From Terriglobales bacterium (GTDB lineage: Bacteria > Acidobacteriota > Terriglobia > Terriglobales > Acidobacteriaceae), in assembly GCA_035561515.1 (NCBI GenBank), contig DATMXP010000024.1:62001-126000 (forward strand): DNA of 64,000 nt. The letters are read 5' to 3'. Position numbers and translations under genes: made by a program. Of the stretch, positions 34,318 to 44,016 are shown in pieces. Numbering within the stretch: the stretch's first letter is position 1; the number at the start of each line of letters is the position of its first letter. Below the pieces are notes generated by a model. It ran no database searches and was not told the DNA's origin. It saw only the letters and a list, made by a program, of their open reading frames with translations.

Positions 34318-34968
34318 CTACTTTTGGAGCAGGAAGGTTCGTAGCGCGGCGTGCACTTGCAAAGTGCCGTTGTAATCGATAAGCCCCATTTTCCGAAAGC
34401 GATTCATGAAATAACTCACCCGGGACCGCGTGGTACCCACCATTTCCGCGAGAGTCTCCTGGCTTACCTTAATCAGGACTGGTTCGGGCTCCGTCCGTAG
34501 TCCAAACCCCGCCAGCATCAGCAGAATTCTGGCTAATCGTTTCTCGCTGGAACTGAAGATCTGGTCCACGAACTCCTGTTGCATCCGCACAATACGAAAC
34601 AATAAATATGAAATAAAAAGTTTCGCAAAAGAGGAATCTTCATGAACGATTCGAACAAGGGCCGACCTTCTTACGCGGGAGATTGTAGAAGGTTCAATCG
34701 TCGTTGCGGTGTACGTCCACAGCGATTGCTGGGCCATGCAGCCCTCGCCGAAGAAATCGCCGTGACGCAAGAAGGCAATCACGGCTTTCTTTCCCGTGGT
34801 AGACGCAACGGTTAACTTCACCTTGCCATTCTGAATGTAATAAATCGCGTCGGCCTTATCACCTTGCTCAATGATCGTGTGTTTATTTCCGTAATCCTGA
34901 GTGGTTGCTTGGGCGTTCATCCTCTTGAACAGACCCAGATGATCGAAACTAAAGGGATTATCGGCCAT
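34318..34968 (-). CDS. Crp/Fnr-family transcription regulator (copy 3)
   Basis: 216 residues: cNMP-binding fold (IEQGDKADAIYYIQNGKVKL, FLRHGDFFGEGCMAQQ) at about 30-125 and winged HTH (VSQETLAEMVGTTRSRVSYF) at about 160-215. AGGAGTCACC precedes the ATG. No FNR-type Cys cluster. It shares FSSSEKRLARILLMLAGFG and the recognition helix with the two other Crp proteins here, and lies in a different context (next to the radical SAM gene). Signal unknown. Confidence 0.92.
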   Translation of the reverse strand: MADNPFSFDHLGLFKRMNAQATTQDYGNKHTIIEQGDKADAIYYIQNGKVKLTVASTTGKKAVIAFLRHGDFFGEGCMAQQSLWTYTATTIEPSTISRVRRSALVRIVHEDSSFAKLFISYLLFRIVRMQQEFVDQIFSSSEKRLARILLMLAGFGLRTEPEPVLIKVSQETLAEMVGTTRSRVSYFMNRFRKMGLIDYNGTLQVHAALRTFLLQK

Positions 34969-35112
34969 GGTGACTCCTGAACCGGCGTGATCCAGTAACT
35001 GGTTAAGCTTACTAGTCAGGGTGCTTGCTTACGCTGGTCAATAGTGCTCAGTGGGAGATGTGAAAAAGGGTAAAAAGAGCAGGTCTTCTTCGTCTGAATC
35101 GCAAAGTGTTGG

Positions 35113-36708
35113 CTAAAACGGCTGGGAAATTGTTACTAAGGGTTCGCTACTCCGCTCTCTCCGTTGGTCTTGGCTAGTACCCGATATTGGCTGAGGTTCA
35201 GATCTGCCTTCCGGAACCGCGAGGTGGGGCAGCGGACGGGCGGCGAACAACTTTTGACAAGGCTTAGCCAGCCAGCGTGCCCAGCGAGCGGACCATGCAA
35301 TTCGGGCGCTGTCGCTGGCAATGCCAGTGTCGGCATACATTTGGCGGTAGATCTTGGAGATCAGCAGGAAAGCCAAGCGGCTCTTGAAGGCTTTTAGGAA
35401 TTGGGAACGCTTCCAAATGAAATGCAGGCTGTAATATCGGTCCCAGACGGCCTGCGTACACTTCCGGATTTCCTCCGCAGACATAACCGGATGAGGAATA
35501 TAGAGTTTTGGCCGCAGGGAGTTTGGGATAAGCCAACGCCTGGTTATGGGTACGCCTGCCACACTCAGGACGTCACCAGCCATCGAAGCTTCCCATTTCT
35601 TGAAATCTACAGTACCGGGAAACGGTGTCAGCATGACAAACTGCGCAAACGCGAGGTCCGCCCTTTGGGCAATGGAGACAGTCGCCGCGAACGTTTCTGG
35701 CCGATCGCTCGGCAGTCCGAAGATGAATGACCCAAGCACGTACACGCCGTGCTGTCGAAAGGTCCGTAGTCGTTGGACGAGACTTTCTCCTGCCGAGTTG
35801 AAATTTTTGTAAATATCTTTCAGCCCTTCGGGAGTGACCGACTCTACTCCGACGAGCGCACCTTTGATATGCCCCGCACTCATGGCGTCCAGAAACTGCG
35901 GGTCTTCTGCCGCCTCCATCGTGATCTGGGTGAAGAAAACTGTGTCAGGCGGAAGTTGCGCCAGCCGCGACATCAGTTCAAAGCGTTCTTCACGAATGCG
36001 AGTGAGTTCCTGTAGCCGTTCCGGATTATTACGAGACGCCAGTTCGAGATCGGCAAGACTCACCGGATAAAAGTTGTCGTCGGCTAGAGCGATGTAGCGA
36101 AAACCCAGGCGCCGCAATTGGACGATCTCTTCTATGACTGAATCCGAGGAACGTTGCCGAGGACGTTGGCCGTCTGTTCGCCATACTGAGCAGAAAGAAC
36201 AGTGCTTAGGACAACCGCGGATCGTTTGCACCGATGCCCACATGTAGGATTTGCGCGGAATCAGGTCCCAGCGAGCGGGCATAAGATCCGAAGCTTCAAG
36301 TCTTCCCCCGTCGTAGATATGGCGTGGATACCCATTCGCGCAGTCATGCAGTGCCTCCGCCCAAACGCGGTCTCCGTCACCCTTAACCACAGCGTGCGCG
36401 CCCCCCAACTCATGCGCCTCTTCGGGGTAGAGAGTTGCGTGAATCCCGCCGAATATTACGTAAGCGCCACGCTCGCGTGCAGCCGTGCCGATTTCATAAC
36501 CGCGCAGCGCGTTGCCCGTGTGGATGCTAACGCCGACCGCGTCGCCTTTCTGGATTTGTCGCGGATCAAGCCGTTCGAGAGTCTCGTCCACAAGAACCGG
36601 ATCGCCGAAAGATTTTGGGGTAGCCGCAGCAATGACGTACAGCCACCTGGGCGTAATGACCGCAGTTCCGAACGAAACGTCACTCGGATTGATAAGGTGG
36701 ACTGTCAT
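35113..36708 (-). CDS. B12-binding-domain radical SAM protein
   Basis: 531 residues. The N-terminal 130 residues resemble a cobalamin-binding Rossmann fold (GDAVGVSIHTGNALRGYEIG; VIFGGIHATLYPEEA; VKGDGDRVWAEAL). The radical SAM core starts with RGCPKHCSFCSVW, the CxxxCxxC cluster motif, near residue 165, followed by LADDNFY and GVESVTPEGL. The C-terminal third is helical and basic. Family members methylate or rearrange lipids, tetrapyrroles or peptides; the hopanoid-type layout is one possibility. No obvious partner gene. The ribosome site is weak at the ATG. The C-terminal 35 residues look disordered. Confidence 0.88.
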   Translation of the reverse strand: MTVHLINPSDVSFGTAVITPRWLYVIAAATPKSFGDPVLVDETLERLDPRQIQKGDAVGVSIHTGNALRGYEIGTAARERGAYVIFGGIHATLYPEEAHELGGAHAVVKGDGDRVWAEALHDCANGYPRHIYDGGRLEASDLMPARWDLIPRKSYMWASVQTIRGCPKHCSFCSVWRTDGQRPRQRSSDSVIEEIVQLRRLGFRYIALADDNFYPVSLADLELASRNNPERLQELTRIREERFELMSRLAQLPPDTVFFTQITMEAAEDPQFLDAMSAGHIKGALVGVESVTPEGLKDIYKNFNSAGESLVQRLRTFRQHGVYVLGSFIFGLPSDRPETFAATVSIAQRADLAFAQFVMLTPFPGTVDFKKWEASMAGDVLSVAGVPITRRWLIPNSLRPKLYIPHPVMSAEEIRKCTQAVWDRYYSLHFIWKRSQFLKAFKSRLAFLLISKIYRQMYADTGIASDSARIAWSARWARWLAKPCQKLFAARPLPHLAVPEGRSEPQPISGTSQDQRRERSSEPLVTISQPF

Positions 36709-36923
36709 CTATGAAATCACTCTCTTTTTGCTCACGACCACATCTTCCAAATGAATGAAGTGGTCAATTTTGATCACCTTTGTAGGATGCGAGTTCGAGG
36801 AACTCTGTGGTTTTCACAACCAAATTTGATCGCATGAGCAGCCGTGATCAGCGCTTAGCCGGATGCCCGCCATCAAAACCGGAGACGAGTGAAGACGCAT
36901 TATTCTGTTATTTTCGAGTTCCA

Positions 36924-37292
36924 TTACGGTCTCTTCGTGAGGAAGTGTTCACCTGAGGAAAAGGAATGGATGGCCGCAGCTTCATCGTCTCCAATATCAA
37001 AGATGGCATAGAGTCTGGTGATCTCCAAAAGCGTGCGAACCTTACTTGTCAGATTCAACAGCTTCAACTCACCACCTGAATTACGAATTTTGGTGAATGC
37101 AGTAACGAGTTCGCCTATACCCGAGCTGTCTATGTAGGGGACGTCGCGCAAATTCAACAGGACCAACTTGCGGCCAGCAGCAATAAGTCCGCCGATCACT
37201 TGCTTGAGGGCTGCAATATCTTCGCCCAGAGTAATACGTCCCTCCATGTCGAGGATCGTTATGCCATCAACGTCGCGAGAATTGATCTTCAT
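36924..37292 (-). CDS. STAS-domain anti-sigma factor antagonist
   Basis: 122 residues forming a single STAS domain: GITILDMEGRITLGEDIAAL, LVLLNLRDVPYIDSSGIGEL with the Ser that is phosphorylated in SpoIIAA-type proteins, and GELKLLNLTSKVRTLLEITR. A short tail follows. Such proteins switch partner between an anti-sigma kinase and its sigma factor; no kinase gene is adjacent. The protein is intact and of normal length. Confidence 0.92.
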   Translation of the reverse strand: MKINSRDVDGITILDMEGRITLGEDIAALKQVIGGLIAAGRKLVLLNLRDVPYIDSSGIGELVTAFTKIRNSGGELKLLNLTSKVRTLLEITRLYAIFDIGDDEAAAIHSFSSGEHFLTKRP

Positions 37293-38187
37293 TCGGTTTC
37301 GAGGTTCCTCTACCTTTTGTAAGCTTCCGTTGCGGTTGCGGCTCTACGGGCACGCAATTGTTCACCACTGGGAAACCATGACTTACTAATCCTGCCATGC
37401 CCCCGGAATTACATACTGTTCAAAATTGCTCACTCACGATTCTTGGGGCGGATGCTCTTGGAGAGTATTCCGAAGACATACTCCAATGGTCAATTTGGTA
37501 ATCCGGCCATGCTTTCCGTCCCTGCCAAAACCGGACGCGTAAATCCGCCAAGAGAACAAAGTCGAGAGATTAGTGCCGATCACTATCTCACGCACAAGTG
37601 CACACCGAGGGCGGCTATCACTGATTACCGAAAATTCAACTATCCGCAGGTCTTAGCGTTTCAGAGACGGGGCGTCCTGTTCGCCGACAGTTCCGTATCG
37701 TCGTCTTTTAGACTCCTCGCTTCGCCAACTTCCGAACCGCGGCAACGCCTGCAATTCGTCAGGTGGTCCTGCAACGCCTTCCGATCGTTATCGGTTTTGT
37801 TGTCTCAGCAAGACGACATCCGGTCCTTTCCGCATGCTCTGCTCAGGATGTTTGGAGGATTGGCCGCGTCTCTTGGCTAGAACTCTGAGTTCATGCGAGA
37901 TCGCAACCAGTGCGATGTTACGTAGCCGTTCAGCAATTGCACATCCAATGTAGGTTACCCCCTTCAAAGTGTGTTTCTGCAAACCACAAGCTCCACGCCT
38001 TATTTTCCTCGCTCAGATTGGCGTGCGGCAAGCAAGGGCAGACAAGTTTGAGGGAAATATCACGGCTTCAGGAGGTAAGGTTGGAGTGGCATTCGGTTCC
38101 AATTCCGTCATAGTGTGCCCTGCTTTGTATGCGTTGCTTCGAATTGAGCAATGCTCTGGCCCGGGGTGAATACATGGAGTGCTGCGA
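37293..38187. other. gene-free stretch
   Basis: About 900 bases with short frames on both strands, none with a ribosome site. The minus frame 37788-37982 (IALVAISHELRVLAKRR) may be a fragment of something older, but I cannot name it. Confidence 0.35.
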
Positions 38188-38817
38188 CTATGCCGCTTTC
38201 GTTTTCGGTGAAAAAACAGCCAGGGAGAAATCAATGACGTATCGGACCGGGTTGGCGCAAAAAAGGCAGGGGGTTTCCTGGATTTCCTGTACGTCTTCAC
38301 TTAGTACGCTCAGTGGAAACGACCGCAAGCATTCCGCGCAGGTCAACACGATGAAAGGAACGCCGTTTAAATCTTGCCCGTTCCGGGGCACCCAGACTGG
38401 AGCCGACTGCCGGTGATGGTTTATCGCCCGTGATGTCGCGGTTCGAATCAATTCGGCAACCGCGCGCAAGAGTTCTTCCGGACGATGTCTGCCTTTGCCA
38501 TAAAAGGCATCGGCAATGACTCCACCGGGAACCTGCTCCCCGGACTCGTAAGCACCGCTGATCGCGACCACAGGGATTTCCGGGAAGCGGCGGCGCACCA
38601 CGGAAAGGAATTCAAATCCTGACATCTGCGGCATGTTCAGGTCAGAAATGATGACGTCTGGAGTCGTTTTTTGCAGCTGCAATATGGCATCGAATCCATG
38701 TATGGCAGTATTGACCTCGTATCCAGAAGCCCTCAGCAGTAGGGCGACGCTGTCGCGGATGCTTTGCTCGTCGTCTACAACGAGGATCAAGTGTTTGGAA
38801 TCATTCATAACCGTCAT
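38188..38817 (-). CDS. response regulator with C-terminal Cys-pair domain
   Basis: About 209 residues. A receiver domain covers 1-120 (LILVVDDEQSIRDSVALLLR, VIISDLNMPQMSG with the phospho-Asp, VVAISGAY, FYGKG). The C-terminal 80 residues carry TCAECLRSF and PCLFCANPV, two Cys pairs 30 residues apart like a zinc ribbon, instead of a DNA-binding domain. GTGGAG lies upstream of the ATG at 38817; an ATG three codons in is an alternative. The output is therefore probably protein-protein. No histidine kinase is adjacent. Confidence 0.85.
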   Translation of the reverse strand: MTVMNDSKHLILVVDDEQSIRDSVALLLRASGYEVNTAIHGFDAILQLQKTTPDVIISDLNMPQMSGFEFLSVVRRRFPEIPVVAISGAYESGEQVPGGVIADAFYGKGRHRPEELLRAVAELIRTATSRAINHHRQSAPVWVPRNGQDLNGVPFIVLTCAECLRSFPLSVLSEDVQEIQETPCLFCANPVRYVIDFSLAVFSPKTKAA

Positions 38818-39027
38818 CTTTTTTCTCCACAAAGTGGGGGACAGAACTCCTCTTGAAACGAATACGATCTATCGAATTCCCACCACTAACCCGATCTTGC
38901 CATCTTCCGCAACTCACGTCTGGTCAGAATTGACCGATCGCCGACAAAAGGTTTTTTGAACGCATTAGCGGTCTTACAAATTGTTGATGGAGACGGACAG
39001 CGCCGGAGGCCAAACGCCGGAAGGTTG

Positions 39028-39291
39028 GGCCTTTGCATGACTTTGGCTATGGGCCAGCGTGACCGGCTGTTGGTGTATTCCCACGTCTAGCGGTCAATAT
39101 TGATCAGCATCTGAGCGCTGAAGATTGGATGCTGCTCATGCCGAAACTTGGCGGCACATTGTCTATGCCAGTCTACGAACACACGCTCTAGAATTGAGGC
39201 CTCCAATGTTGTCTATGTCCTGGTTCTCAGCTCGTGATTCTGTAACTTTACTGCTCCTCGCCTGGAGCGCGGCGATTGCAGTTTTCGCTGC
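39028..39291 (+). repeat. dispersed repeat, copy C (truncated small membrane gene)
   Basis: Matches copy A from GGCCTTTGCATGACTTTGGC to GCAGTTTTCGCTGC, about 264 bases with few differences. The coding part (ATG near 39206, MLSMSWFSARDSVTLLLLAW) is cut after about 28 codons, where IS5 transposase sequence begins. The gene is dead. The junction shows insertion or deletion mediated by the element. Confidence 0.85.
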
Positions 39292-39650
39292 CGTGGCGAA
39301 AAAAAGGGGCCGTGCTGTTGGTCCAACGAAGCGCGGCAAAAGGGACCAAGATCATAGCAATTGCGGAGCGCCATGGTTTTCCTACCGCCGTGGGGATTGG
39401 AAGTGCTTCGCCGCATGAAAACCCGATTCGTTGCCGCCACCGTCGAGCAACGCTTCATGGCGGCAGCACCGCAACTAATGATCGGGGATCGAGCTTATGA
39501 TAGCGATCTGCTCGATCAGCAGTTGCGACAGCAACATGGCATCGAGTTGATCGCGCCACACAAAGTCAACCGCAGCAAGCCCAAACCAGTCTCATCGCGT
39601 CAAGTATGCGAGGGGCGCCTGTACACAGAAAAGCTCGACTCGTGTTGCTA
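39292..39650 (+). pseudogene. IS5-family (IS427/IS1031-type) transposase remnant
   Basis: In successive frames: KKRGRAVGPTKRG, then GTKIIAIAERHGFPTAVGIG with SASPHE, then RFVAATVEQRFM and LMIGDRAYDSDLLDQQLRQQ with HGIELIAPHKVNRSKPK. This is the DDE-containing middle of an IS5 transposase with at least two frameshifts. The N-terminal third and C-terminal Glu region are missing, and no terminal inverted repeats are seen. It directly abuts copy C. Confidence 0.8.
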
Positions 39651-39794
39651 TGCACGAAGAGCCTGTATGGGTCGGCCCTGAGCCAATACAGCCGCGTCAA
39701 GATTCCCGCGGAGCGATCGGCTCCGAATGGCACGAGAAGATTGAATACCGTTCCGTCGGGCTTAGCGAGGTTTCGGCTCGTTTCATATCGGCCA

Positions 39795-39965
39795 GGAGAC
39801 GCCTGGTCTGATCGCCACATTGATCGGACGTTCGAAGGAGGCACGGAAGGTCAATTCCATCTACGGCGAGGGCGTGAATCCACTGATGCGAAAAATCAGG
39901 GAGGGATTGGAACTGCTCGGCTGCCTGCCGATGTTCTCATGAACCACGGAAACAAGCGCGTCGTG
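39795..39965 (+). pseudogene. unidentified gene fragment
   Basis: Reads GQETPGLIATLIGRSKEARK, then VNSIYGEGVNPLMRKIREGL with ELLG. After a one- or two-base shift it continues LPADVLMNHGNKRVV. The composition is that of a real soluble protein, but the flanks are lost. I do not recognise the family with confidence. Confidence 0.45.
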
Positions 39966-39984
39966 AAGAAAGAATGGAACTGGA

Positions 39985-40532
39985 AGACTCAGTCAAGAGC
40001 AGCTTCTGCGCATGGCAGCCAATTGCCCAAGTTGCCGCTTCGGTGCCCGCTACGGCTTTATTCCCCGGTTGTACTCCTCTTGTTAATTCGGATTGGCGGC
40101 GGGCTTGGAGTCGGTTCCATCGTGCTCTTGTTGCTGGGTACGCAGTGGTACGTTCTGTTTAATGTCATCGCCGGTGCGATTGCGATTCCTACCGATCTGA
40201 AGGAAGCCTCTGAAGTGTTTCAGTTTAAGAAACGAGAGAAGTGGCGAACCCTAATCTTGCCGGGCATCTTTCCGTATCTGATTACCGGATTAGTGACGGC
40301 GGCTGGTGGGGCCTGGAACGCAAGCATCGTAGCTGAGTATTTTCACTTCAAAGGGCAGACTATTTCGACCGTTGGCTTAGGTGCAACAATTAGCCGCGCC
40401 ACAGACTCGGGAAACTTCCCACTGCTTTTGGCAGCGACGATAACCATGGCCGCGATTGTAGTAACGGTCAATCGAACGGTGTGGCGGCCAATGTACCGGT
40501 TGGCAGAGACGAGATATAGGCTGGACAGCTAG
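39985..40532 (+). pseudogene. NitT/TauT-type ABC transporter permease, 5'-truncated
   Basis: Starts in one frame (WQPIAQVAASVPATALFP) and continues after a shift near 40060 as VVLLLLIRIGGGLGVGSIVL, LLGTQWYVLFNVIAGA, IPTDLKEASEVFQFKKREKW, RTLILPGIFPYLITGLVTAA, GGAWNASIVAEYF. The EAA-loop and C-terminal helices of nitrate/sulfonate permeases are present; the N-terminal half and any ATPase or binding-protein genes are absent. Confidence 0.8.
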
Positions 40533-40582
40533 ATTGCATCTTGAGACCACTGAAGAATTGAGATTTACATTTCTAAGTCTCG

Positions 40583-41130
40583 CTACGCTGCGAATAACTT
40601 GCGGCGTGCGCCTTTCGAGACAGCAACCACAGCGGGATGACTGAGCTTGCGCTCAAGCGAGATCGCGTAATACCGGGTGCGAATCGAGGCTACACGAGCA
40701 CCTCCAGCCCATTCTCTTTCTGCAATTTTCTTTCGAGAACACTCGGCACTGGAAAGATTTCAGTGCCTGCTTCGCCAAATTCCCTCAGCAAAGCGAAGTT
40801 TTCAAATTCCCCCAGTTGGATCGGGCGTAGGGCTTGTCGACGTAGCCATTCGTCCAAGTCGCGTCGAATGGCCGTGTTGTCGGCGGGGGGCAGAAGCGGT
40901 AGATCGTTGAGGGAATGAGGAAACCTGCCTCGGCATCGCACCGCCACAATGGGCGCTGCCATAAAGGTGGTGCCCGTCTCTCCCAGCAGGTGATTGTAAG
41001 CTCGGACCTTACTTGTGGGGGCCACGAGTCTTTGGTCTATGTTGAGAAGAACGAACTGCGAACCTATATCGAAAACTCGATGACTCGCATCTGGTGTATT
41101 TGTTTCTAGGGAAGCTACGCAGTGATGCCA
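40583..41130 (-). pseudogene. NhaR-like LysR regulator, effector domain only
   Basis: Minus-strand sequence gives KVRAYNHLLGETGTTFMAAP, FPHSLNDLPLLPPADNTAIR, RDLDEWLRRQALRPIQLGEF and FALLREFGEAGTEIFPVPSV. After a frameshift near 40690 it continues as RYYAISLERKLSHPAVVAVS to a stop at 40583. The HTH domain is missing. The pattern is that of the NhaR branch of LysR regulators. Its 5' end lies against the stop of the XRE/S24-like gene. Confidence 0.75.
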
Positions 41131-41131
41131 A

Positions 41132-41935
41132 TCAGACATGTACCGACAGTCGAGAGGAGATTCGCATGGTGATTACGGTAACTCGACCAATGATCTCGGC
41201 ATCCTGCGGATATCTGAATTGCCGAATCCCAACCCGCGATTGTGGACTGGGGATAAGGAACAAGTAATTGCCATCCAGTTGGCACCAGCTACAGGCATAT
41301 TGGTTATCCCGCAGTTCTGTGAAGTAAATCGGACGCTCATATTCATTCCTGCTAACGAAATCTCTGCTGACCTTTGTTTGGCGCGTGTCGATTTGTACGA
41401 TGGTGCCAGGACGGACGACAGGATCCAAAGTATAGTCTTCCGTTCCGACGTATCCATACAGTGCGTACCTCGGATTCGCCTGTTGGAGAAGAAAGATCGG
41501 AAAATCGCTCAGGTCGCCAAACATCCGGCTGACCAGATTTGTGTGTTTGAGTGAGATGTCTTTGTGAAAGTTAAGAGAAGCCTTCACGATTGGCATAAGT
41601 TGCCTCGCCGTAGGCCGGAGGAGATGTGTGTTGGGCAGCGTGATTAGTGCCCGCTCTTTGTTCAGATTACGAATGTCCAGGCCGAATAGTGCGAGCAGGT
41701 CTTCAATGTCACACTGGTAGATAAGGCTGAGGCTGTAAAGTTTAGAAAAACCAGGCTTGAATTTTCCGTTTTCGACGTTGCTAAGCCAATTGTGGGTTAT
41801 TTGTAGAGTCGGATTCTTCTTTTTTTGTGCGATTCGTTCACTCAAGCGCTCCACAGCTCGTGTGGACAGATGCAGCCGCTCGCGCTCTGCTCTTAGGCGC
41901 TTTCCCGGATCGAGAATGGACGAAGGAGCCGACAT
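41132..41935 (-). CDS. XRE-type regulator with S24-like C-terminal domain
   Basis: 267 residues. The N-terminal HTH (about 10-90) has an insertion between helices 2 and 3: LRAERERLHLSTRAVERLSE, then ITHNWLSNVENGKFKPGFSK, LYSLSLIYQCDIEDLLALFG. The C-terminal half (about 150-265) resembles an S24/LexA-like beta domain (VRPGTIVQIDTRQTK, RPIYFTELRDNQYACSWCQL, IIGRVTVITMRI) without an evident Ser/Lys pair, so probably sensing rather than cleaving. It is divergent from the 42354 gene across 418 bases. Likely regulator of the neighbouring lasso cluster. Confidence 0.78.
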   Translation of the reverse strand: MSAPSSILDPGKRLRAERERLHLSTRAVERLSERIAQKKKNPTLQITHNWLSNVENGKFKPGFSKLYSLSLIYQCDIEDLLALFGLDIRNLNKERALITLPNTHLLRPTARQLMPIVKASLNFHKDISLKHTNLVSRMFGDLSDFPIFLLQQANPRYALYGYVGTEDYTLDPVVRPGTIVQIDTRQTKVSRDFVSRNEYERPIYFTELRDNQYACSWCQLDGNYLFLIPSPQSRVGIRQFRYPQDAEIIGRVTVITMRISSRLSVHV

Positions 41936-42353
41936 CTGAAACGGCTCATGTTGGCGATGCAGTATGGTAAGCAGAAATCATTCTGTTTGTCCATCAACAT
42001 CCTGCAACCATAAGAGCGAAATATATCGAGTGCGACAGTTTTTTTGCTCCAACCCAATGGAAGATCCCTGCCAACATGGTCGCAATTCCGACCGATATCA
42101 CCTCGACGATGATCGAGCCCATATTGCGATAAACGCTGATTTCATTGCGTCCCGTTTGCATGGGTGGTCGGAAAACTGGGCAGCCTTACAAAATCTATGA
42201 CAAATCAGAGGGTTACATGTTGAAACAGAAGCCGATTTCTGCGAGTTACGAGAACTGCTGGAAGCTCATAAATCATGTTTGGCGCTGCTCGGCTACGTTC
42301 TCAGGTTCGAACAACAAGACCTCTCGCACAAGTAATGAATGGAGAGGACGACG
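41936..42353. other. divergent promoter region between two XRE/S24-like regulators
   Basis: 418 bases, AT-richer than its flanks (AGTTTTTTTGCTCC and similar runs). No gene supported. It should contain back-to-back promoters and operators, but I find no convincing palindrome. Confidence 0.4.
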
Positions 42354-43946
42354 ATGGAATCGGCAAAGGAATTCGTTCGGGACGAGGAACTCGTGGAACG
42401 AATTAAATCTGTTCTTGCGAGGAAAGGGCTCACCCTTCATCTGGTGTCAAAACAGTCTGCCGTTTTGTTTGGAAGATCCTCTCCCTATTACTTGCCACAC
42501 AATATGTATTACGAATTGCGGCAAGGCCGCTTTGGTCCCAGTCTGTTCCAGTTGTTTGCTCTCAGCCAGATTTCCAGATATCGCCTAAGCGGATGGCTGC
42601 GCTTATTCGGTTGCGACGTGGCAGCGATTCCTCACCTACAGATTCAGCTTTCCACACAGCACACAATCCTGCTCGATTCGGCAGTGGATGATCCGAATGT
42701 GTACATCCCCTGGTTCCGCAATCTGCCTCCCCATGCTCAAATTGGTTCCGTAGTGCCACTGTCACAAGTTCTTGGATGGGGAAAGGCCCGCCCTCTTGGC
42801 TCGCTAACAAAGCCGACAGGCAGACATTTCCTTTATGCAAGGATTGGGGAGTTGGATGCCATCGTTTTTCCTGACTTGTTCGCGGGCAGTATCGTGCGTG
42901 TCGATCCTGAGGTCGCGAATGCCGATATACCAAGTGGGCTAAATGAGGTTTCAAAACGGTTGTTCTTGGTCGAGCACGAGCACGGACTCCTCTGTTGTCG
43001 TATTCGCCGCACTGGACAAAATCGGTTCGTCGTCGGCACGCAATGGTCTCGCCCGAACGTCGAGTACTCGATATCTGAAGACGTCACGCCCATTGGTCTT
43101 GTGGATTTGGAGATTCGTAGTCTACTCGCCCCGAAAGAGCCCAAGATCGCGGTTGAGCCGACGAGAACTTTGGAAGGAGATCCCGACTTGATCATGCAAA
43201 CACCCCTGAATGCATTGCTCCGTCGTGCAAGGCGGAAAATGGGACTTTCCTTTCGCGCTGCTTCTGCCCGCAGCCGAGAACTTGCAGATCTACTGGGAGA
43301 TGAACACTACTTTGTGTCTCCGGGCACGCTCTCCGACTATGAACTAAAGGATGCCCTGCCTCGCTATTTCCAGAAGTTCATCTCCTTCTGTGTCGTTTAT
43401 GCCATACCTTTTCACGAAATCATCGAAGCCCTCGACCTTCACGCGCAGGAATCTGGCTACGAATCGATCCCGGAGTCGACAGTCGCCGATGGGCTTCGAT
43501 CGAATCTCAGAGAAAATGCTGCACTTTTTGATCCGGACGAGAGCGGATTCCTCGAACAACTGGTTGCTGATCTTGAGGAGGTTCCATTTTTCTTGAGGGG
43601 ATCTCTGAGATACCTTTCGGGATTGCCAAACTTGTCCCTGAGAGACTTCTTCTGGATTGGAGAACCGCGAAGAGGCTTACATCCTTCGCTGCAAGGGGGA
43701 ATGCTGGTCGTTGTGAATCGGCTCAGGAAACGTCCGAATACATCCAGGTCGATTCCCTTGTGGCAGCAACCGCTGTTTGTCATCCTCAAACGTGATGGGG
43801 AGTACTTGTGTGCTCATTGCAGCACAGAAAAACAAGACTTGATCCTTCACTCCTATGCAGGCGGGCAACATTCGGTCGAGCGGTTCCGCAGTGGCAATGT
43901 TGAGGTTATCGGGAGAATAGTCATGGTCATCCGAAGACTTCCGTAG
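42354..43946 (+). CDS. tandem-duplicated XRE/S24-like regulator
   Basis: About 530 residues made of two copies of the architecture of the 41132-41935 protein. Module 1: HTH-like LVERIKSVLARKGLTLHLVS with NMYYELRQGRFGPSLFQLFA, then beta domain (FPDLFAGSIVRVDPEVANAD, RLFLVEHEHGLLCCRI, IGLVDLEIRSL). Module 2 begins near residue 280: LNALLRRARRKMGLSFRAAS, GTLSDYELKDALPRYFQKFI, then LHPSLQGGMLVVVNRLRKRP, PLFVILKRDGEYLCAHCS, EVIGRIVMVIRRL. GGAGAGGACGACG-ATG supports the start at 42354. It lies immediately upstream of the lasso operon. I infer it is a cluster regulator. Confidence 0.75.
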   Translation: MESAKEFVRDEELVERIKSVLARKGLTLHLVSKQSAVLFGRSSPYYLPHNMYYELRQGRFGPSLFQLFALSQISRYRLSGWLRLFGCDVAAIPHLQIQLSTQHTILLDSAVDDPNVYIPWFRNLPPHAQIGSVVPLSQVLGWGKARPLGSLTKPTGRHFLYARIGELDAIVFPDLFAGSIVRVDPEVANADIPSGLNEVSKRLFLVEHEHGLLCCRIRRTGQNRFVVGTQWSRPNVEYSISEDVTPIGLVDLEIRSLLAPKEPKIAVEPTRTLEGDPDLIMQTPLNALLRRARRKMGLSFRAASARSRELADLLGDEHYFVSPGTLSDYELKDALPRYFQKFISFCVVYAIPFHEIIEALDLHAQESGYESIPESTVADGLRSNLRENAALFDPDESGFLEQLVADLEEVPFFLRGSLRYLSGLPNLSLRDFFWIGEPRRGLHPSLQGGMLVVVNRLRKRPNTSRSIPLWQQPLFVILKRDGEYLCAHCSTEKQDLILHSYAGGQHSVERFRSGNVEVIGRIVMVIRRLP

Positions 43947-44016
43947 TTGGACTTGGCCGTGACTGTTTTCTTGACCTCTTTTTTGGAAGTGCCTCACTCA
44001 GATCATGGAAAAAGGT

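Noticed and set aside
35164..36714. Several plus-strand frames opposite the radical SAM gene
   Set aside because: Antisense shadows of a clear gene; no motifs.
40690..41139. Functional 149-residue LysR protein
   Set aside because: No HTH and the family C-terminus continues in another frame; a pseudogene fits better.
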